Part shown: positions 56,852-64,000 of the stretch, piece by piece
Layout: each line of letters opens with the position of its first letter
Position numbering within the stretch: the first letter of the stretch is position 1
Assembly: GCF_028858725.1 (NCBI RefSeq)
Contig: NC_084767.1
Span: 2,779,501-2,843,500, forward strand
From: Colius striatus
Taxonomy: Eukaryota; Chordata; Aves; Coliiformes; Coliidae
Length of the DNA: 64,000 nt
Direction of reading: 5' to 3'
Notes under the pieces: model-generated
Told to the model about the DNA's origin: nothing
The model's input: the letters and a program-made list of their open reading frames with translations, nothing else
The model's database searches: none
Program-made: the position numbers and the translations under genes

Positions 56852-59800
56852 GTGGTGAGAAGGGAGCTTGCAGCAGCGGCCGTGCCCAGGCCACGGCCCT
56901 GCGGCAGGCCACGGCCGCCACCAGCGCGGCCCCTTTCCCCGAGCCGTCCTCTGAGCACAGGAAGGTGACGGTGCAGTTGGGCGCCAGGTCCCGCAGCGTC
57001 TCCTGCAGCTGCTGGGAGAAGCTGGCAGGGATGAGGGGGGAGGGGGTGAAGGCTGGGTGCCCTCACCCTAGACAGCTGCCGCAGGGCCAGCGTCCCCGGC
57101 GGCTACCCAACACCCCCGGCCCCACTCACCAGGGGTGCATCTTGTACAAGGTGCCGTCCACTCCCACGGTGACGGCCAGCTGCGCCAGGCCCCGGTTCTC
57201 CCGCATCTTCTCCACCACGGCGGCCATGCCGGCGGCGCAGAGCTGTGCTGCCCGCAGGGTGACAGTCCGGCACACCTCCCGCACCAGCATGCTGTCCTCA
57301 AAGCTGGCCTCCAGCTCCAGGTCCTGCAGGATGGCCTGGACCTGCTGCAGGGCCAGCCCATCGCTGCCCCGCACCAGGGCCACCGTTAGCACTGACACCC
57401 CCATCCGCAGCCCCAGCCTGGGGGTGGCATCACCCCGCACACTCCCCTGTAGCCTGGCCCCTTCTCACGGGGCCTCTGGCTTCACACTCCCCACCCTGGG
57501 CTCAGGGAGCCCACTGAAGCCCAGCACTCACGTCTCAATGGTGGTGAGGAACTTGGTCTGGAAGATGTCCCTGGTCTGGAGCTTGGGGCAGGGCCTGCCC
57601 TGGAACAGGAGCTGTTTCTCCACCAGCATCAGCAAGATGTGGCGCACGATCTCACCCAGGTACATGCCGCTGATGAGCTTCTCAAACCTGTCCCACGCAC
57701 AGCCTCAGCTGGGCACAGCCTCCCCACTCCAGCCCCCTTCCTACCCTGGGGCCCTGACCCACCTCTGCTTGCCCGGGTTGATGGTTTTCTTGTCCACCAG
57801 CTGGTCATATTCAGTGAAGATGTCATCCAGGCAGCCGTTGTCCCCAAAGGCCCCCCACTCCATGTTGATGCACATGCGGCCCTCCTCCCCCTCCACGGTG
57901 CCCACGTTCTTCATCTCCTCCATGTAGCAGGCGTTGGTTCCTGTCCCTGCTGGGCCCACAGGTGTCATCACTACTGTAGCCCTACCAGAGCTGCCTGGCA
58001 CCCCATGGCCATACCCTGTGGGCTGGGGGGTTGGAAGACCCCCTGGGTGTAGAGCTGCTCCTCACCTACGATGAGGCCGATTTCACAGTTGGGGTCCTCA
58101 TAGCCACAGGACATCATGGTTCCCACTGTGTCATTGACCACGGCCACCACCTTCAGCCCCAGGTGCTGCCAAACCGGAGACGGGGACACATGTGGCTTTA
58201 GTGGCACCCCAGGCAGGTCCCAGGGCTGGAAGTGGCACCCCGGGACAGGGGACAGGCCCCCAGCCCTGCCCTACCTGCTTGCGCTGGGCAGCTTCCCGCA
58301 GCAGCTGGACCACATCCTGCCCCACGCAGTCTGAGGCGCTGAAGCCTTTGGTCCAGCTCAGCAGCACTGCCTGTGAGAGAGGCAGGACAGGGGCTAGGCA
58401 GCTGCTCACACCTCAGAGCCCTCCCCATCTCCACTCAGGGCTGCAGCCACCCCCTCACCTTGTCCAGACCCATCTGCTTGCAGGGGAAGGAGAAGGTGAA
58501 GCCGAGTGGCAGGATCTGGTCCATCAGGTCCTCCTCCTGCTGGAAGTCCATGATGCACTCGATGATGTGATCAAAGAGCTGTGGAGAGCAGTCAGTCTCA
58601 GGGCTCAAGCTGGGGTGATGCCTTGGGGGTCTCCCAGCCCTGTCCCGGGCCCGCAGGCAGTGATGGGGGAGGGCATTCCCACCCCTCAACCCGTCCCTCA
58701 GCCAGGGGTCCTTGGCCTCACCGCCTCGCCGGTGCCCCGCATGATGTCGGTGGGGATGACGTAGATCTTGCTGGCAATGTGGATGTTCTCCTGCCCCACG
58801 TGCACTGTCAGCACCCGGAAATTGGTCCCTCCGAGGTCCAAGGCCAGGAATTGGCCTCGCTCTGCAGGGAGCCAGCACAGGACATCAGCGAGGCCGCAGC
58901 CACCCCTGGCAGCCCCGTTCCACAGGGCCCCGGCCCTCACCGGTGCCGTCGGGCGTGTTGCGAACGTAGGTGGGCAGCATGCGGACAGAGGCGTTGGCAT
59001 TGCTCTCCCTGCCCAGCCCCAGCTCCATCTCCTGCCTCATCAGCGCCTGGACGCGCTCCAGGTCGGCGCGGCTGAGCCGCAGCGGGGCCAGCAGCCAGTC
59101 CACCTCCTGGCGCTGGGCCGCCAGCCGCAGAGCCACCGCCGTCACCATGGCCGCCCCCAGCCCCGTGCTGTCCACCGAGGGCAGGAGGGTGACCACGCAC
59201 TCAGGGGCCAGCAGCCCAATCACGCTCTGCACGATCTCCCCAAACCTGCTGCAGCAAGGGGAAGATGATGAGGGCTGGGCCTGGGGCACCCTGCTGGGCT
59301 GGGACCTGGCAGGGACCTCACTGGGCTGGGACCCTGCTGGGCTGGGACCTGGCTGGGCTGAGACTTCACTGGGCTGAGACCTGGCTGGACTGGGACTCTG
59401 CTGGGCTGGGACCCCACTGGGCTGGGACCTGGCTGGGCTGGGACCCTGCTGGGCTGGGACCCTGATAGGCTGGGACCTGGCTGGGCTGGGATTTGGCTGA
59501 CCTGGGATCTCACTGGGCTGGGACTCTGCTGGGCTGGGATCTGGCTGGGCTGGGACCTCACTGGGCTGGGACTCCGCTGGCCTGGGACCCTGCCAGCAGC
59601 CCCGTGTCCCTCCTCACCTGCTGTAGCCCTGGTACAATTCTCCATCCACCCCTACGTTGACTGCCAGCTGCTTCAGCTCCCGGCTGCGGCACATGTGGGT
59701 GAGGATGGCGGCCAGCCCAGTGGCACAGAGCGCGGTGGCACGGCTGACCACCGCCCGGCACATCTGCTGCACCCGGCCACAGTCCTGCTCGCTCGGCTGC

Positions 59801-62548
59801 AGCCCCAGCGCCTCCAGAACGCGCCTGGTCTCCACCGCGCCTTCCTCGGTGCTGCAAGAGGGAGCACGATGCTGGCTGATGGGGCCACTCGCCACCCTCC
59901 CATCCTCCCGCCCGTGGCAGCTCCTGGTCCCCAGACACGCACTCGATCATGTCCAGGACGTGCCGGGTCTTGAGCACATCCTTGGTCCTCAGGATGGCAA
60001 CATTGCTGCCAACGAAGAGTGCTTTCTGAGCAGCCAGGGTGTTCAGCACATGCCGGACGATCTCCCCCAGGTACAGGCTTCCCACCAGCTTCTCAAACCT
60101 GTGTGCAGCCCAAGCTGCAGTCAGGCATCCCCCCCAGCATCCCTCAGCCCTCACAGAGCATCACAGAGGGCCATCGTGTGCTCCTGGGGTGGGGCCTGAC
60201 ATGCTGGATGGGAGCCCTGGGCCCCTGCCCTTGCTGGGAGGTGGAAGTACCTTTTCTCCCCAGAGTTGGAGGATTCCTGGTCCACACACTGGTCATAGGG
60301 GGTCAGGATGTCGCTGAGGCTGCCATCGTCACCAAAGCAGCCCCACTCGGTGTTGACACACATCCTCCCACTGGTCTCCTCTGCCATTTCCACTTGCTGC
60401 GCCTCGGCCATGAAACAGCTGTTGGTGCCCGGCCCTGTGGGGAGTGATGGGGGTTAGCATCACCACAGTTCCTCTCAGCACCCACCACCCTGGCACACGA
60501 GATGCCTGCTGCTCACCCACAACCAAGGCCACCTCACAAGGTTTCCCTCCCATGCTGCATGTCATCATGGTGCCCACAGTATCGTTCATCAGGGCGACAA
60601 CATCCACGTGGTAGAGCTGGATGAGGGCAAAATGAGAGCCTCACCAGCTGCCCTGTGGAGGCAGCCCCCAGCCAGGCCCTCCCACCCCGTGGCCCACACC
60701 TCCTGCTTCCTGATGGCCGACTGCAGCAGCTGCACAACATCCTTCCCCTCCACGTCACTGCAGCTGAAGCCCTTGGACCAGGAGATGAGTTCTGCCTGTA
60801 GAGTGCGCGTGACCAAGCCGTTGGCCTCCGGCATCGGGCCGGTGCCACTCCCCTCTATAGCAGGGAGGAGCTGGTCACAGTCCCAGGACAGGAGTGTGCT
60901 GCTCACCTTGTCCAGCTGCTTCTGCCTGCAGCTGAAGGGGAAGACGAAGCCCAAGGGGAGGCGATCCTGGGGACTGCCGATGTCCGTCAGGAACTGGCGC
61001 ACGCATTGCGCAATGAAGTCAAAGAGCTGCAAGGGCACGGCCAGGGGTGACCCACTGCTCCCCTTACCCAGCACCTGGGCTGCAGAAGGCCCCATGGAGC
61101 CCCAGCACTGTCCCAGTACTCTGCCGAGGCTCTGAAGTGCTGGGCAGTCCAGCACCAGCCACCCTCCGCCATGGCCTCCTCATACCGCTTCTCCCTTGCC
61201 ATGTATGATGTCCCCTGGCATGTTAAAGATTCTGGATGTCACTTGAGGGTTCTGGTTCCCATCGCCTGAGAGGGTCACCTGCAGGGTCCGGACATGGCTC
61301 TGGCACAGCTCCACCACCAGCAAGTTGCCCTTCTCTAGGGGAGAGCAGAGGCAGTGTCAGGCAGAGATGGCATCTGCAGCAGATCCCCTAAAATCGGCTC
61401 CTCACCCTGTCCCTGGGACAGTCATTCACCCATGGGGGAGGCTCTGGAGAGCCTGAGACTACTGCAGGGGCCGGGGAAGCCAGCTCTTGGCCTCTGCCCC
61501 TGCACTGGGGACTGGCAGAGGCAGCACAGGTGCATCTTATGGACCCCATAACTGACTGCAGACTGGCGGACCCGTCCTCAGCAGCCCCAGGGCCAAGTCC
61601 AGCAAGTCATGCAGGCCTGCAAGCGAGCAGAGCAGCCCATCCCAGGCCAGGCTGCCTTACCAGTGCCATCAGGTGTGGAGTAGATGTAGGTGGGCAACAT
61701 CTTCACGGTGGCCTCTGCATGAGTCTGGCGGCTCAGCCCTTTGCACATGGCCTGCAGCAGGCGGCCCTTCACCTCCTGCAGCTTCTCCAGCGGGAGGATG
61801 AGCGCTTGCAGGGCTTGTTGTACCTAGGGGTGGCTCGTCAGGGGGAGGTCTGAAGGGCAGGGGAGCCTGGGGCTGGGCACAGGGCAGGGATGGGCCTTAC
61901 CGGTGTGCAGACGGGATGTGAAGAGCGGTAGTGCAGCTGCTGGCTCCCCGAGGACCTGCGTGGAGGGACGTGGTGTGTCACCCTCTGAGCCCCGGCCCCA
62001 GGAAGACAGGACATGCACTGCGCGTCCTGCCCAAGCACACGAGCGGCTCCCACCTCCCCTCAGCATCCCTGCTCCGTGAGGCCGCGGCCTCCACAGAACC
62101 ATCGCTCTGCAGTGTCCTCCCACTGCAATCGCGGCCCTGCAGCCGCGGGTATAAGGTGCAACTGTGCCCCATGATAGCCAAGGGTCTGGGGCTGTCCTCG
62201 GGGGCCGCGGGAGAAAGGGGCTGCCACCAGCTCGCCCTGCCTTCGTCTCCTCCCCACCTGCAAGAAGCCAGAGGCTGGTGTCTCCCCTGGCAGGGGAGGT
62301 GTCAGCAGGCGGGGGCGGGGCGCGGAGAGAGCCGGCTCAGCCCCTTCCCCGGTCGCGACCGCCGCCTCCCCACACACGGCTCCGCTCGGCCGCCGCCGGG
62401 CCGGGGACCCTCACCGGCGGCGCGCCGCGTGGCCCCGCTCCTCCGGGCCCGGCCCCCGACCCGGGGAGCCATCGCGGCTGGGGGCGGCGGGGCTCTGCCC
62501 GGCCCAGCCGCGCCGCGGCGAGGAGCGGCGGCGCCCAGCACTGCTCAT
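56847..62548 (-). CDS. HK3: Hexokinase-3, 19 coding exons
   Basis: A type III hexokinase that phosphorylates glucose to glucose-6-phosphate, mainly in myeloid cells. Exons in order: 62548-62415, 61955-61901, 61823-61661, 61334-61186, 61026-60907, 60795-60700, 60616-60517, 60434-60251, 60098-59943, 59851-59618, 59245-58941, 58861-58722, 58578-58459, 58370-58275, 58165-58066, 57946-57763, 57687-57532, 57363-57130, 57021-56847. They sum to 2,901 bases (966 residues; human 923), with paired exon sizes in the two halves (120/96/100/184/156/234). The C-half keeps the catalytic set: [68 protein letters not shown]. In the N-half the phosphate loop has become [13 protein letters not shown], and SEDGSG has become SVDSTG, fitting a regulatory half. 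The first two exons are joined only by frame and splice sites, so the N-terminus is less sure. A CAGCAG tandem acceptor precedes 59245. Confidence 0.93.
59284..59592. repeat. GGGCTGGGACC minisatellite in an HK3 intron
   Basis: About 300 bases of imperfect tandem units such as GCTGGGACCTGGCTGG and CACTGGGCTGGGAC, in the intron between the 234- and 305-base exons. Confidence 0.9.
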
Positions 62549-62870
62549 GGCGGCGGGGCCGGCGGCGACCGTTGCCACCGCCGTTGGCCGTTACCCCGGC
62601 AACGGGAGCGGCGCCCGCGGGCGTCCCGCCCCGCCATTGGCCGCTCCGCCAGCCCCGCCGTGGCCAACGGGCGGCCCCGCGTCCCCGGCCCCGCGTCCCT
62701 GCTCATCGTACCGGCCCGCCCCGGGCGGCAGCTCGGATCGCGGGCACGGCGCAGAGCCCCGCGGGGACACGGGCGAGGCCGAGGCGGCGGGGACGGCGCA
62801 GTGGCGGCCCCGGGCCCGGGGGTAGGCTCCGGAGCTGGCTCTCGCCGCGCCCCAGCCCGGCTCGCGAAGA
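62300..62870 (-). promoter_or_regulatory. HK3: CpG island promoter of HK3
   Basis: CpG-dense sequence around the putative HK3 start at 62548. It contains inverted CCAAT words (CGCCATTGGCCGC near 62635), GC boxes and the X-box at 62590-62603. A strong minus-strand donor (GCCGCCG then GTGAGGG) ends the first exon at 62415. The UIMC1 3' end lies about 400 bases further right on the same strand. Confidence 0.6.
62590..62603. promoter_or_regulatory. Perfect X-box (RFX) palindrome in the HK3 promoter
   Basis: GTTACCCCGGCAAC fits the RFX consensus GTTRCC-NN-GGYAAC at every position. It lies 42 bases upstream of the proposed HK3 start codon, where it would normally act in a core promoter. Confidence 0.5.
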
Positions 62871-62949
62871 GCGCTGGTGTCCGCAGCGGCGGCTGTGCCG
62901 CCTCCCCTCCTCCCCCCAGCGCCTCCCCATCCCCAGAGACAGACAGCGC

Positions 62950-63188
62950 GGCTCCTCGGGCTTGCTGCAGTTTCATAAAAACATACATAAATATATTTCC
63001 GTTTCTTTACCAGAGAGCAAAGCTGCACAGGCACCTATAAAACACACAGTCACTGCTCCCCCCCGGCGCTCCCTGCGCAGCTCGTAGAAAACATACAAAA
63101 GTGGGGCGGGAGAACAAGGCAGGGGTGAAGCGGGGCCGCGCAGCACCGCGCCGGGGGGCCGCGGGGTGGTCCTGCCGCACCGCCGGCC
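62950..63188 (-). other. UIMC1: UIMC1 3' untranslated region
   Basis: This stretch lies between the UIMC1 stop and the AT-rich run at 62975-63010. There is no canonical AATAAA on the minus strand; AATATA-like variants in the AT-rich run may serve. The limit at 62950 is approximate. Confidence 0.4.
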
Positions 63189-63911
63189 TCAGAACTTGCG
63201 CTTCCTCCGGCGGCAGCCCTTGCTCTGCTGCTGGCTGCCCGGCCCGAGAGCCGCCCGCGGCTCCAAGGCCACCACGCGGGCCGTGGCTTCCGAGGAGGCG
63301 GCGGGTCTGGCAGGGGAGACGTCGAGGGGAAGCTGCAGGGAGCTGGGGCTGTCAGCTGCCGACGTCCCGGCTCCGGCTGAGAGCGGGGGAGGGGACTGTT
63401 GGTCTCCTAGTCCAGAGAGGGGGGTCTCTGCATCAGCATCTGCAAGGAGAACGCACGTCAGCCCTGGCTGGGTGCCCTCCAGCCTCTCCCCACCCATCTC
63501 CTCCTGTCCTTGGATGCGTAGAGCGCAGTGCTGGTGTGCAGGCAGGGAGGGAAACACCCTGTCAGCCCCTCCCCCGGGGAAGCTGGACATCTCTGGCTGC
63601 AACAGCTTGGAGCACACCCCTACCCCTGCGAGAGCTCTGGGCACTGGTCCCATGGGCACAAGCAGAGAGGTGGACAGTGGCTGGGGGGATGCCAGCAGCC
63701 AACAAATCCCACAGCCTACTGCTCTGCTCAGGAAGAACAGACCCCTCTCCAAAGGTAATTTGCTGTCCCAGGCTGAACCAGGACCAAAAGAGGAGAGCTG
63801 GGAAAGGGCAGCCCTGACCCAGGCAGGCATAGAATGCAGCTTCCCACCTGCAGACTTGCTCTCCGAGAGCTCCAGCATCCTGAGGAGTCCTCTCTCCTGC
63901 CTTCCGCGGTC
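63189..63911 (-). CDS. UIMC1: BRCA1-A complex subunit RAP80, last two coding exons only
   Basis: RAP80 binds K63-linked ubiquitin at DNA breaks and brings in the BRCA1-A complex. Only the C-terminus is in the window. The exon 63911-63848 encodes DRGRQERGLLRMLELSESKS and the next, 63439-63189, encodes DADAETPLSG through a basic end, CRRRKRKF. Mammalian RAP80 has RLLSFLEQSEHKTSDADI and the end GRGRRRKF at the same places, so the match is clear though this region evolves fast. The ubiquitin-interacting motifs and zinc finger lie in exons beyond the right edge. Splice sites are good (CTTGGCAG before 63911, GCAG/GTGGGA at 63848, CTTGCAG before 63439) and phase is kept. HK3 follows on the same strand. 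Confidence 0.88.
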   Translation of the reverse strand, partial: DRGRQERGLLRMLELSESKSAGGKLHSMPAWVRAALSQLSSFGPGSAWDSKLPLERGLFFLSRAVGCGICWLLASPQPLSTSLLVPMGPVPRALAGVGVCSKLLQPEMSSFPGGGADRVFPSLPAHQHCALRIQGQEEMGGERLEGTQPGLTCVLLADADAETPLSGLGDQQSPPPLSAGAGTSAADSPSSLQLPLDVSPARPAASSEATARVVALEPRAALGPGSQQQSKGCRRRKRKF

Positions 63912-64000
63912 CTGCCAAGGAGAAGAGAACCACCATCAGTCACAGCCTTGCCACGAGTGAAACTCATAGCCAGGCTGGCCCCGGGGCCACAGTCCCACTC

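Noticed and set aside
56847-62548. HK1 or HK2 instead of HK3
   Set aside because: The degenerate N-half, the PSVD-type motif in place of SEDGSG, absence of the mitochondrial-binding start, and position between UNC5A and UIMC1 all point to HK3.

Overview
This is a piece of a bird nuclear genome. It is GC-rich and gene-dense with short introns, like an avian microchromosome. It carries an avian-style CR1 LINE tail, and its gene order matches human 5q35.2: CDHR2, GPRIN1, SNCB, EIF4E1B, UNC5A, HK3, UIMC1. I rebuilt every gene by hand from splice sites and conserved protein sequence. The summed exon lengths stay in frame for CDHR2, SNCB, EIF4E1B, UNC5A and HK3, which supports the models.

Layout: 0.7-1.7 kb is a CpG island with a probable leftward first exon (RNF44 by synteny). 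3.3-12.5 kb is CDHR2 (+), a brush-border cadherin in 31 coding exons. It converges on GPRIN1 (-), whose single coding exon lies at 14.5-15.9 kb and whose CpG promoter is near 17.3 kb. 17.5-28.4 kb has no intact gene. It holds a long imperfect hairpin (18.2 kb), a pair of diverged LTR fossils facing each other (19.7-20.7 kb), and an eroded, intron-containing glutamate dehydrogenase gene (21.5-26.9 kb, +). SNCB (-) follows at 28.4-32.3 kb, then EIF4E1B (+) at 33.0-34.4 kb. 34.4-43.2 kb is non-coding, with a CR1 tail and several AT-rich blocks that look like conserved enhancers. UNC5A (+) runs from 43.2 to 56.7 kb with a 7.7 kb first intron holding more such blocks. HK3 (-) runs from 62.5 to 56.8 kb, tail to tail with UNC5A. 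The last two coding exons of UIMC1 (-) end the window.

Most notable: the dehydrogenase relic keeps several intron positions and phases consistent with GLUD1, so it is not a retrocopy. It lies between GPRIN1 and SNCB and points toward SNCB. In human, GLUD1 lies beside SNCG in the same convergent arrangement, and GPRIN3 lies beside SNCA. The relic therefore looks like a lost whole-genome-duplication sister (ohnolog) of GLUD1, dying in this bird lineage. Other points are a perfect SOX-POU composite site in UNC5A intron 1, an HK3 stop codon lying inside its own poly(A) signal, an HNF1-like site at the CDHR2 5' end, and no TSPAN17 exons where human has that gene.

The genes do not form one pathway. 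The neighbourhood mixes epithelial (CDHR2), neuronal (GPRIN1, SNCB, UNC5A), germline (EIF4E1B), myeloid/metabolic (HK3) and DNA-repair (UIMC1) functions and is held together by ancient synteny.
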